From NCBI RefSeq assembly GCF_900107665.1, contig NZ_FNQT01000001.1, forward strand, positions 596,358 to 660,357: a stretch of 64,000 bases of DNA. Reading direction: 5' to 3'. Under the pieces are notes generated by a model, which saw only the letters and a program-made list of their open reading frames with translations, did no database searches and was not told the origin of the DNA. Below are positions 16,223 through 24,811 of the stretch, one piece after another (within the stretch, counting starts at the first letter, position 1; every line of letters starts with the position of its first letter). Source of the stretch: Haloplanus vescus. GTDB taxonomy: Archaea; Halobacteriota; Halobacteria; Halobacteriales; Haloferacaceae. The position numbers were made by a program, and so were the translations under genes.

Positions 16223-17293
16223 ATGACCGGAGCAACGCCTCGGGCCGTCGTCGTCGACGACTCGCATTTCATGCGGACGATGCTCTCCGACATGCTCGAC
16301 GACGGCGGCGTCGACGTCGTCGCGACAGCCGCCGACGGGGCCGAGGCGGTGACGGCCGTCCTCGAACACGAACCCGACGTGGTGACGATGGACCTCGAGA
16401 TGCCCGACGTCGACGGGCTAGAGGCCGTCGAGCGCATCATGGCGGAGCGTCCGACGCCGATTCTCATGCTGAGCGCGCACACGGCCGACGGCGCCGATGT
16501 GACGTTCGAGGCCCTCGACGCCGGCGCGGTCGATTTCTTCACCAAACCCGGTGGAGAGGTCAGCACGCAGATGTCGAGCAAAGAGACGCAACTGGTCCAG
16601 AAGGTGAAAGCCGTCGCCGGCGCCGACGTAGACGGCGGCCACGCGAGCAGTCGGTCGTCGAGCGAGCGACCCAGTGAGCGCCCGACACGGACCGACAGCG
16701 AGTACGAGGGCGCGACGGTGCTCATCGCCTCCTCGACTGGCGGGCCGACGGTCGTCGAACGCGTCGTCGGGGCGCTCCCCCGCGACGCCGACTTCCGAAT
16801 CATCGTCGTCCAGCACATGCCCGACGCGTTCACGGAACGGTTCGCCGACCGCCTCGACGCGGCGAGCGAGTACGACGTGCGCGAAGCGTCCGACGGCGAC
16901 CGAATCGGCGGCGGTGAAGCGCTCGTCGCCCCCGGTGGCAGTCATCTCGTCGTCGCCGGCGCCGGCGGCGACCGACTCCGCGTGAAACTGACCGAGGACC
17001 CGCCGGAACACGGCGTCCGTCCGGCCGCCGACGTGACGATGCAGTCGGCCGCGGAGACGGTCGACGGCCCCCTCGTCGGCGTCGTCCTCACTGGAATGGG
17101 TGCGGACGGCGCGGAGGGCGCCCGCGCGATTCGAGACGCCGGCGGTCACGTCATCGCCCAAGACGAGGCGTCGTCGGCGGTGTTCGGGATGCCGAAGCGA
17201 GCGATAGAACTCGGGGCGGTCGACGACGTGCTGGCCGGCGACGACGTGCCGGACGGCATCCTCGACGCGACCCGGATTGAGGTGAACGCATGA
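16223..17293 (+). CDS. cheB: CheB, chemoreceptor glutamate methylesterase/deamidase
   Basis: Response regulator-enzyme of 356 residues. The receiver domain has acceptor Asp57 (VVTMDLEMPD). A Ser-rich linker precedes the methylesterase domain with the catalytic Ser in IASSTGGPT, His in VVQHMPDAF and Asp in TGMGADGAEG. It removes methyl groups from receptors, opposite to CheR. The start is either this ATG or one 27 bases upstream; a TATA-like GTATTTATT lies at 16093-16101. It opens the + strand operon cheB-cheA-cheR-HEAT-cheF and overlaps cheA by 4 bases (ATGA). Confidence 0.92.
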   Translation: MTGATPRAVVVDDSHFMRTMLSDMLDDGGVDVVATAADGAEAVTAVLEHEPDVVTMDLEMPDVDGLEAVERIMAERPTPILMLSAHTADGADVTFEALDAGAVDFFTKPGGEVSTQMSSKETQLVQKVKAVAGADVDGGHASSRSSSERPSERPTRTDSEYEGATVLIASSTGGPTVVERVVGALPRDADFRIIVVQHMPDAFTERFADRLDAASEYDVREASDGDRIGGGEALVAPGGSHLVVAGAGGDRLRVKLTEDPPEHGVRPAADVTMQSAAETVDGPLVGVVLTGMGADGAEGARAIRDAGGHVIAQDEASSAVFGMPKRAIELGAVDDVLAGDDVPDGILDATRIEVNA

Positions 17294-19269
17294 CTGACGA
17301 GTACGTCCAAGCATTCGTCCACGAGAGCGAAGAGCAACTGACCGACCTCAACAACTCCCTGTTGGCGCTGGAGTCGGACCCCGACGACCAGGAAGCCATG
17401 GACGACATCTTCCGGACGGCGCACACCCTGAAGGGGAACTTCGGGGCGATGGGGTACGACGACGCCAGCGACCTCGCACACGCCCTCGAGGACCTCCTCG
17501 ACGAGGTCCGGGAGGGCGAGATGACGGTAACACCCGAGGTGATGGACCTCGTGTTCGCGGGCGTCGACCGCCTCGAACTCGCCGTCGAATCCATCGACGA
17601 CGACGGCACCGTCGACGTGGAGACCGAGGACCTGGAGGACGACATTCGCACCGTCATCGAAGACGGGGGCGCCGGTGGCGACGAGACGAGCGCAGGAGGC
17701 GACGAGACGAGCGCAGGAGGCGACGAGGATGACGACACAGCGGACGAGACGACCGACCAAGTCGACACCTTCGAGGTCACCGTCGAAATCGGCGACTCGG
17801 AGATGAAAGGCGTCGACGGGATGCTCGTCCTCGAAGCCATCCGCGAGGAGAGCGACCTCGTCGATTCGACGCCCGACCCCGAGGCCATCGAGGACGGCGA
17901 GTACGACGACGGCTTCGACGTCGTCGTCGCGTCGACGACCGAAGACGAACTCCGAACGACGCTCGACCGCGTGTCCGCCATCGACGACGCGACCCTGTCG
18001 CAAGCGGGCGAAGACGACGAAACGAGCGAGCGCACGGACGACGCGGAACCCACCGTCGACGACGAGACGGACGCGGAATCGGCCGACGCGGACACTGAGG
18101 AGTCGACCGAGAGCACGAGCAACGGCTCGTCACGCGATATCAGTTCCGTCCGGGTCGACGTCGACCAGCTCGACGACCTGCACGGACTGGTCGAACAGCT
18201 CGTCACCAGTCGCATCAAGCTCCGTCGCGCCGTCGACGACGGCGACGTGGGCGGCGCGAGCGACACGCTCGGCGAACTCGACAAGATCACCGGGAATCTC
18301 CAGAACACGGTGATGGACATGCGGCTGATTCCGATGCGGAAGGTCATCAGCAAGTTCCCGCGACTGGTGCGTGACCTCGCCCGCGAGCAGGAGAAAGATA
18401 TCGACTTCCGGATGGAGGGGCAGGATATCGAACTCGACCGGACCATCCTGACCGAAATCAGCGATCCGCTGATGCACATCCTGCGGAACGCGGTCGACCA
18501 CGGCATCGAACCGCCCGCTGAGCGCGAAGCGGCCGGCAAGGACCCGGAGGGGACCATCGAACTCCGCGCGGACCGGGAGCGCGACCACGTCACCATCACC
18601 GTCGAGGACGACGGCCGCGGCCTCGACGTGGACGAACTCCGGGAGAAGGCCCTCGAAAAGGGCGTCCGCTCTCAGGCGGAACTCGAATCGATGGAGGACT
18701 CGGAAGTGTACGACCTGGTCTTCCATCCGGGCTTTTCCACCGCCGACGAGGTGACCGACGTGAGCGGTCGCGGCGTCGGGATGGACGTCGTCCACAGCAC
18801 GGTCAAACAGCTCGACGGCTCCGTGAACGTCGAGAGCGAGCACGGCGAAGGAACGACCGTCACCCTCCGACTCCCGGTGACCGTCGCCATCGTCAAGGTG
18901 CTGTTCGTCGAAGTGGGTGACGAGGAGTACGGCGTGCCCATCAAGAACATCGACGAAGTGAGCCGCCTGCCCGACATCGAGACGATAAACGAGGAGCCGA
19001 TGATAGAGCACGACGACGAAATCTACCCCGTCGTCGACCTCGCGTCGGAGCTCGACGTGCCCGGCGAGACGGCCAACGGCGACGGGATGGTGCTCCGAAT
19101 CCGCAAGTCCGAGCGCCGGGCCGCACTCCGCTGTGACACGGTGAACAAACAGGAAGAGGTCGTCGTCAAACCGCTCGAAGGGGTCCTGAGCGGGATTCCC
19201 GGACTCAGTGGGACGGCGGTGCTCGGCGACGGGAACATCGTGCCAATCCTGGATGTCGTGACGCTATGA
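17290..19269 (+). CDS. cheA: CheA, chemotaxis histidine kinase
   Basis: Kinase of 659 residues that phosphorylates CheY and CheB. The HPt domain has phospho-His45 (FRTAHTLKGNFG). A very acidic linker surrounds the CheY-binding P2 domain, the dimerisation helices follow (LVTSRIKLRRAV), then the ATPase with N-box HILRNAVDHGIE, G1 VEDDGRGLD and G2 GRGVGMDVV. A C-terminal CheW-like domain ends at VVTL. A 21-bp sequence coding GGDETSA is directly repeated in the first linker (about 17680-17730). It overlaps its neighbours by 4 bases on both sides. Confidence 0.95.
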   Translation: MTDEYVQAFVHESEEQLTDLNNSLLALESDPDDQEAMDDIFRTAHTLKGNFGAMGYDDASDLAHALEDLLDEVREGEMTVTPEVMDLVFAGVDRLELAVESIDDDGTVDVETEDLEDDIRTVIEDGGAGGDETSAGGDETSAGGDEDDDTADETTDQVDTFEVTVEIGDSEMKGVDGMLVLEAIREESDLVDSTPDPEAIEDGEYDDGFDVVVASTTEDELRTTLDRVSAIDDATLSQAGEDDETSERTDDAEPTVDDETDAESADADTEESTESTSNGSSRDISSVRVDVDQLDDLHGLVEQLVTSRIKLRRAVDDGDVGGASDTLGELDKITGNLQNTVMDMRLIPMRKVISKFPRLVRDLAREQEKDIDFRMEGQDIELDRTILTEISDPLMHILRNAVDHGIEPPAEREAAGKDPEGTIELRADRERDHVTITVEDDGRGLDVDELREKALEKGVRSQAELESMEDSEVYDLVFHPGFSTADEVTDVSGRGVGMDVVHSTVKQLDGSVNVESEHGEGTTVTLRLPVTVAIVKVLFVEVGDEEYGVPIKNIDEVSRLPDIETINEEPMIEHDDEIYPVVDLASELDVPGETANGDGMVLRIRKSERRAALRCDTVNKQEEVVVKPLEGVLSGIPGLSGTAVLGDGNIVPILDVVTL

Positions 19270-20084
19270 GCTCCGACTCGTCCGAGACCGACGCGGCGTT
19301 CGACGCCCTGCTCGACCACCTGGAGAGCCACCTCGACTTCGAGTCCTCGTACTACAACGAGTCGTATCTGGACCGCCGCATCTCGGCGCGGATGCGCCGC
19401 TGTGACGCCGAGACGTACGACGAGTATCTCGATGTCGTGCGCTCGGACCCCGAGGAACCCGAGGCGCTCCTCGATTCACTGAGCATCAACGTGACCAGCT
19501 TCTACCGCAATCCGGAGGCGTGGGAGCCGATTCGGGACGCGCTCCGCGAGCTGACGGACGGGCGCGGGCGAACGACGGTGTGGAGTGCGCCTTGCTCGGA
19601 CGGGCGCGAACCCTACTCGCTGGCGATGCTCGCCCTCGACGACGACGAGATTCGGACGCGTGGCCTCGAAATCGTGGGCACCGACATCAACGCCGACGTG
19701 CTAGAGCGCGCCCGCGACGGCGTCTACGAGACGACGACGACCCGCGACGTGGCGTCCGAACTCGAACCGCTCGACGACGCCGAACGCTACGTCGAACGCG
19801 ACGGCGACACGTTCGCCGTCCGCTCGGAGGTCAAAGACCTGGTGCGGTTCGAACAGCACGACCTGATCGCCGATGAGCCGAAAGGCGACGTGGACCTCGC
19901 GCTCTGTCGGAACCTGCTCATCTACATCAACACGGCGTCGAAGCGGGCCGTCGTCGACACCGTGCTCTCCTCGCTCCGCGAGGGCGGCTATCTGGTCATC
20001 GGCATGACCGAGACGCTGCCGCGCGAGAGTCGAGACGCGATCGAGACGGTAGACAAGCGACGGCGGGTGTACCGTCGAACGTAA
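19266..20084 (+). CDS. cheR: CheR, chemoreceptor methyltransferase
   Basis: S-adenosylmethionine-dependent enzyme of 272 residues that methylates receptor glutamates. The N-terminal CheR helical domain (to about 85) includes the conserved SINVTSFYRNPEAW. The catalytic domain shows VWSAPCSDGREPYSLAML (SAM-binding) and LCRNLLIYIN near the C-terminus. It overlaps cheA by 4 bases (ATGA) and is followed after one base by the HEAT-repeat gene. Confidence 0.93.
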   Translation: MSSDSSETDAAFDALLDHLESHLDFESSYYNESYLDRRISARMRRCDAETYDEYLDVVRSDPEEPEALLDSLSINVTSFYRNPEAWEPIRDALRELTDGRGRTTVWSAPCSDGREPYSLAMLALDDDEIRTRGLEIVGTDINADVLERARDGVYETTTTRDVASELEPLDDAERYVERDGDTFAVRSEVKDLVRFEQHDLIADEPKGDVDLALCRNLLIYINTASKRAVVDTVLSSLREGGYLVIGMTETLPRESRDAIETVDKRRRVYRRT

Positions 20085-20085
20085 C

Positions 20086-21300
20086 ATGTCCCTCTACCAG
20101 CTCGAAAAGGACGGCGACGTGGACGCCCTGCTCGACCACCTGAAGCTGAGCGACTCGGCGTCCATCCGCGAGCGAGCGGCGTCCATCCTCGGCGACGTCG
20201 TCGACGACGAACCACAGGCGGTCGACGCCCTCGTCAAGAGAGCGCAGAGCGACGACGACGAGGCGGTTCGCGGGGCCGCCATCGACGCCCTCGACCGCAT
20301 CGGCCCCGAGGCCATCGAGCGACTCGTCGCCGAGATGGCTGGTGTCGACGCGGATGGGGCCGACTGGGTGCGCGCTGAGGCGTTCGTGGAGACGCTCTCG
20401 GCGGACCGTCCAGAGCTTCGGATGGCAGCGGCGAACGCGCTCCGCCAGCTGGGCGACGCCAGCGCGCTCCCGACCCTCGTCGAGACGCTCGACGACCCGA
20501 ACCCGCGAGTTCGCGCGCGGGCAGCCCGTGCCTGCGGCGCCATCGGCGACGAGCGAGCGAGTGACGCACTCGCGAATCGACTCACCGACCCTGTCGGGGA
20601 CGTGCGCCGCGAGGCGGCCGACGCCCTCGCGGCCATCGGCACCGACCGCGCGCTCTCGCCGCTTCTCGATGCCGTCGAAGACGACAACCAAGAAGTCCGG
20701 TACGCCGCCGTCATGGCGCTCGGCAGCTACCGAGGCGCGGCGGCCATCGACCCGCTCATCACGGCGCTTGACGACGAGAGCGACACGGTCCGGCGGGCGG
20801 CCGTCTTCTCTATCGTCGAGTTGCTCGCGGCGGCGCCCACCGAGCAGAGCCACCGCATCCGGGAGACGGTGGTCGACCGCCTCGGCGCCGCGGACCGGAG
20901 CGTCGTCGACCCGCTGGTCGAACTCCTGACGGAGAGCCGTCAGCCCCGAGAGCGGCGCAACGTGGCGTGGCTCCTCGGGCGCGTCGCGGGCGACGTGGGC
21001 CGGGACGAGGCCGTCGAAGCGCTCATCAGCGCCCTCGACGCCGACGACGGCACGACTGCGCAGTTCGCGGCGACGAGCCTCGTCGAACTCGGCGGCGAGA
21101 CGGTCGAAGACGAACTGCTCGACCTGCTTGAGGACCCGGACTGCTCGTCCGAGGCGCGGTCGAAGGCGGTGTTCGTCCTCGGCAAGGTCGGCGGGGAACG
21201 GGCCCGCGAGCAACTGGAGGGGATGCTCGACCGCACCGACGACGAATCGGTCCGCAAACAGGCGTTCTCGGCACTGTCGAAACTCGGAGGGCGACGATGA
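20086..21300 (+). CDS. HEAT-repeat protein of the chemotaxis operon
   Basis: Protein of 404 residues built almost wholly of HEAT/PBS-lyase-type helical repeats with a period of about 30 residues. Recurring units look like VRRAAVFSIVEL, VRREAADALAAIG and VRARAARACGAIG. The Halobacterium chemotaxis operon has a HEAT-repeat gene in the same place (OE2401F), whose product interacts with Che and CheF proteins, so this is most likely its orthologue. It is probably a scaffold; no catalytic lyase residues are evident. It overlaps cheF by 4 bases. Confidence 0.85.
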   Translation: MSLYQLEKDGDVDALLDHLKLSDSASIRERAASILGDVVDDEPQAVDALVKRAQSDDDEAVRGAAIDALDRIGPEAIERLVAEMAGVDADGADWVRAEAFVETLSADRPELRMAAANALRQLGDASALPTLVETLDDPNPRVRARAARACGAIGDERASDALANRLTDPVGDVRREAADALAAIGTDRALSPLLDAVEDDNQEVRYAAVMALGSYRGAAAIDPLITALDDESDTVRRAAVFSIVELLAAAPTEQSHRIRETVVDRLGAADRSVVDPLVELLTESRQPRERRNVAWLLGRVAGDVGRDEAVEALISALDADDGTTAQFAATSLVELGGETVEDELLDLLEDPDCSSEARSKAVFVLGKVGGERAREQLEGMLDRTDDESVRKQAFSALSKLGGRR

Positions 21301-22163
21301 GCGAGGGCGAACGCAAAATCGTCGACACGCGCGGGAAGTTCACGCAGGTCGTCAAGGACGGCCGAGAGCTGAACGACGCGGAGTGGACGGGCGGGCGAAT
21401 CCTCCTCTCGAACAAACGGCTGGTGCTCGCGAGCAACAGCGGGAAGCGGACCATCCCGCTCCCGAAGATTCAGAGCCTCGAAGGGCGGACGGACGTGAAC
21501 CAACTCGTGGCGAAGGTGTCGGGCTACGTCAGCCTCCAACTCGCCTCCAACGACGTGGTGCTCGTCTCCGCGGAGGACAGCGAATCGTTCGAGCGAATGC
21601 TGTATCGGGCGCTCCTCGACCGGACCGTCATCCTCGCTCGCCACCCGGCGGTCGAGGGCGGCGTCGTTACCGACGCCGAGTGGGAGAAGGCCCGCCTGAA
21701 AATCGAGGAGAACGCCGTCGCCCTCGCCGTCGCCGACGGCTCCTTCGTCGAAATCGACCTCGACGACATCGGGTCGATGGAGACCAACGAGCGCTCGGTC
21801 AACGACGAGAAGCGACGGGTCATCGAAGTCGAGCACAGCGAGGAGGGCACGAGCGTCCAGACGTACATCTCCGGGGCGCAGCGACGGTGTACGATTCTCG
21901 AAACCCTGCTCAAGAAAGGCAAGAGTCAGACCGAAATCGGCGTCGACCTCACCGAGCGCCAGAACGAGGTGCTGATGGCGCTTTACTCCGGGGTCTCGCC
22001 GTTCGAAATCCCCGACTTCCTCGGGATGGACGTCGACGAAGTCGAGGAGGTGTTCGACCGCCTCATCGAACTCGACATCATCGAGGAGATTCGCGTCCGG
22101 CGGGAAGTCGCGCTCAACGCACGCGGCCGAAACATCGCCAGCGAGGCGATGAACGACAACTAA
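21297..22163 (+). CDS. cheF: CheF, chemotaxis-to-archaellum adaptor (copy 1)
   Basis: Archaeal-specific protein of 288 residues. CheF binds phosphorylated CheY and the archaellum motor and is essential for switching rotation. The N-terminal two-thirds is a PH-like region (IVDTRGKFTQVVKDG, GRILLSNKRLVLASNSGKR). The C-terminus looks like a winged helix (LTERQNEVLMALYSGVSPFE, DVDEVEEVFDRLIELDIIEE). It is last in the cheB operon and overlaps the convergent second cheF by 4 bases at the stops. Confidence 0.9.
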   Translation: MSEGERKIVDTRGKFTQVVKDGRELNDAEWTGGRILLSNKRLVLASNSGKRTIPLPKIQSLEGRTDVNQLVAKVSGYVSLQLASNDVVLVSAEDSESFERMLYRALLDRTVILARHPAVEGGVVTDAEWEKARLKIEENAVALAVADGSFVEIDLDDIGSMETNERSVNDEKRRVIEVEHSEEGTSVQTYISGAQRRCTILETLLKKGKSQTEIGVDLTERQNEVLMALYSGVSPFEIPDFLGMDVDEVEEVFDRLIELDIIEEIRVRREVALNARGRNIASEAMNDN

Positions 22164-23029
22164 GTGTTGACCTCTTCAAGGCGACTGTTCACCACGACGC
22201 GTCCCTTCGGCGTCAGGACGACGCCCGCGTCGCCGTCGGCGACGAGCTCTTTCTCTTGAAGCCCGTTCAACACCATCGTCGTCTGACTGGCGTCCCCGGA
22301 GACCACAGAGAGCGGGTCGACCCCCTCGCCGGCAGAGTAGATGGCGACGAGGACCTCCACCTCCTCGTCGGAGAGGGACACGTCCGCGAGGTCCTCCACC
22401 AGGTCGCTGTACTCCAAGCGGAAGTAGCGACCGAGCAGGTTCATCACGCGCTCGGAGGGGAGGGAGACGACGGTGACGAGCGTCGTCGTCCCGGGGACGT
22501 GGCTCACGGAGAGTGCGGGGCGGTCCTCGCCGTCGAGCGCACGGGTCTCCTTCTCGAAGTCTGTCACCGTCGCCAGTTGGATGGAGAAGTCGGTGTCCGG
22601 GCCGCTGAACGAGAGCGTCTTGCCGTCGACGGCGAGGCGAGCCTTGGTGACGGGCGAATCGACGACGCGCCCCCCGCGTCGGGCGGGATGCTGGACCAGC
22701 GCCGTCTGCCCGTTCAGATGCGCCTTGAACAGGACGGTGGAGAACTTGTCGACGGTGTTGCTCTCGGCTTCGATGACCGCCATCCGGCGCTGGTTGCCCT
22801 CGCGGTAGGCGATGGTGACGGAGTCGCTGAAGAACGCGCGCATCTCCGGCGGGACGTGACCGACGGCGATGTCGAAGATATCGTCGGTCGGAATCGTCAC
22901 CTTGTGGTCGTCAGCGGCGAGGACGAGACGCTTCGGACTCATAACGATACGACCCTGAACCGGGTCGTCACGGTCCATATCGGTCAGGAAGAACTCGCCG
23001 ACGAAGTCGGCGATGACGCGTTCGCTCAC
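22160..23029 (-). CDS. cheF2: CheF-like paralogue (copy 2)
   Basis: Protein of 289 residues with the same layout as the convergent CheF: VIADFVGEFFLTDMDRDD, RIVMSPKRLVLAADDHKVTI and a C-terminal helical part (LSDEEVEVLVAIYSAGEGVD, VLNGLQEKELVADGDAG). Halobacterium has the same tail-to-tail arrangement of two CheF-family genes (OE2402F and OE2404R). It lies 33 bases upstream of arlJ's stop in the other direction of reading, that is downstream of arlJ on the - strand, and may be co-transcribed with the arl genes. Confidence 0.88.
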   Translation of the reverse strand: MSERVIADFVGEFFLTDMDRDDPVQGRIVMSPKRLVLAADDHKVTIPTDDIFDIAVGHVPPEMRAFFSDSVTIAYREGNQRRMAVIEAESNTVDKFSTVLFKAHLNGQTALVQHPARRGGRVVDSPVTKARLAVDGKTLSFSGPDTDFSIQLATVTDFEKETRALDGEDRPALSVSHVPGTTTLVTVVSLPSERVMNLLGRYFRLEYSDLVEDLADVSLSDEEVEVLVAIYSAGEGVDPLSVVSGDASQTTMVLNGLQEKELVADGDAGVVLTPKGRVVVNSRLEEVNT

Positions 23030-23062
23030 GGCACCACCTCACAAGTGGCGCGACCCTGCCGT

Positions 23063-24811
23063 TCAGACATCCAGCAACCCCCCCACGACGGACATGGTGA
23101 GGACGGCGATAACACAGCCGATCCAGGTGAGCATGACGAAGTGTAGGAGGGCGTTGGCCTTGTGCCCACCGTCTACGGTCCGGATGATGAGCGAGGAGAG
23201 GACGGCATTGATCATCACGACGCCGAGCAGCATGAACTGGATGACCGGGAGGTCGTACACCTGCGTGTGAATGAGCTGGGCGGCCGAGAACGAGGAACTC
23301 GAACCGAGGTCCAGAGACATGCCGGCGAGGATGTCGACGATTTTGAAGCCGATGAAGAAGGCAAACGAGGAGGCGGCGGTGATACCGTAGAGGAGACCGA
23401 TCATCGTCACCGTCGCCTGCTGACGCTGCTGTCTGAGCTGGTTGACGTGGTTCATGTTCTCGCTGATGAGCTCGCCCAACTGTTTCGGCTCGCCCCCCAT
23501 CTGTCTACCGACGAGGTACATCTCGCTGAACTTCTGCATGAGATACGACCGCGTGTTGGCGGTGAAATACTGCCACGCACGGTCGGGGTCGAGACGCATG
23601 TTCAGCCGTTTGAACAGGTCGTCGATGTCCTCGGTGAGCGGGCCGAAGTCCTTCTTGCGCAGGGTTTTGAGGACGGCAGTGGTCGTCGACTGCTTCGCCG
23701 TCTCGCTGGCCCCGAGCGCCCGGATGAAACTCGGGAACTCGCCGTCGCGGGCCTTGATGCGCTCCTCGTGCAGGCGGAAGACGACACCCGGAATCGCGAG
23801 CGGCGTGACGGGGATGGCCATGTATAGCGGTCGTGGGAGCGTCGACACCGGGAGGAAGTCGGTGACGCCCGGCCCGATGCCGAACAGGTCGCCAACGACG
23901 AGAGCGACGAGGACCAGACTGCCGACGGCACCGAGGGCGAGACTGCCGATCATCGTCCACTCGCCGCGCGGGCGGACGTTGTCCGGATAGTACCAGATTG
24001 GGTCGTACGGCGACATCGTCCGGATGACGAGGAAGAAGCCAGTCTGGACGAACGCGTAGAGCACGATGACGGCGCCGACGGTCATCGTCGGATTCGTCCC
24101 CGTCAGGATGGGGAGGACGATGGCGAACACGAGGGCGAACGTCATCGAGAGCACCATCGAGAGGTAGAGGTCTTTCATGACCTCGATGTTGTCGAGCGTG
24201 CTCTCGTACATCGTCACGTAGTTCTGTATCATCACCTGCTGTTCGCTGAGGAGGAATTCGCTGAGCTCCTGCCCGGCGTTGACGGTGTAGGCGAGGCGGT
24301 CGAAGAAATCGGCCAGGTGGTCGCTGGGAATGCGCCGGGCGCGGCGGCGACAGGCGTCGTCGAGGCTCTGATTCCAGGTGTCGACGAGTTGGACGATGCG
24401 GTCGACTTCGGTGGCGAGGGCGCCGTACTCCTCTTCCTCGGCGAGTTTGCGGAACACCTCCATGCGGTCGATGTTCGTCGTCGACAGGACCGTCATGTGT
24501 GTCATCAGGAGGTGGTACTGGTTCTCCATCTCGACGCGCTCCTGGCTCACGAGGAGTTTCGGGTACGCGACGGCGGCGGCGAGCACGAGGCCGCCGAGAA
24601 GCGGAATCGGAAGCTGAACCGAGAGCGGCAGGTCGACGAAGATGGCGATGGCGACCGACCCCACGAAAAACACCGCCGATGGCAGGACGATGAAGAGGAG
24701 ATACCGCGACATCTCCATATCCATGCGCTCGTAGGCCTCGACGATGTCCGCGAGCGTCTCCGAAGCGGTGATGTCGGTCCCGCTCTCCGAGGTCGGTTCA
24801 GAGGAGGCCAT
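23063..24811 (-). CDS. arlJ: ArlJ, archaellum membrane platform protein
   Basis: Polytopic protein of 582 residues of the T2SSF/TadC family that anchors the archaellum motor and works with ArlI. Two families of transmembrane helices are visible (residues about 40-80, 215-280, 295-355, 470-580). Conserved cytoplasmic segments include ADFFDRLAYTVNAGQELSEF and EMYLVGRQMGGEPKQLGELI. The N-terminus is hydrophilic. The start codon overlaps the last base of arlI. Confidence 0.95.
   Translation of the reverse strand: MASSEPTSESGTDITASETLADIVEAYERMDMEMSRYLLFIVLPSAVFFVGSVAIAIFVDLPLSVQLPIPLLGGLVLAAAVAYPKLLVSQERVEMENQYHLLMTHMTVLSTTNIDRMEVFRKLAEEEEYGALATEVDRIVQLVDTWNQSLDDACRRRARRIPSDHLADFFDRLAYTVNAGQELSEFLLSEQQVMIQNYVTMYESTLDNIEVMKDLYLSMVLSMTFALVFAIVLPILTGTNPTMTVGAVIVLYAFVQTGFFLVIRTMSPYDPIWYYPDNVRPRGEWTMIGSLALGAVGSLVLVALVVGDLFGIGPGVTDFLPVSTLPRPLYMAIPVTPLAIPGVVFRLHEERIKARDGEFPSFIRALGASETAKQSTTTAVLKTLRKKDFGPLTEDIDDLFKRLNMRLDPDRAWQYFTANTRSYLMQKFSEMYLVGRQMGGEPKQLGELISENMNHVNQLRQQRQQATVTMIGLLYGITAASSFAFFIGFKIVDILAGMSLDLGSSSSFSAAQLIHTQVYDLPVIQFMLLGVVMINAVLSSLIIRTVDGGHKANALLHFVMLTWIGCVIAVLTMSVVGGLLDV

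Noticed and set aside
20086..21300. HEAT protein as a phycobilin lyase
   Set aside because: PBS-lyase similarity reflects only the HEAT-repeat fold; no pigment proteins are plausible here, and operon context is chemotaxis.
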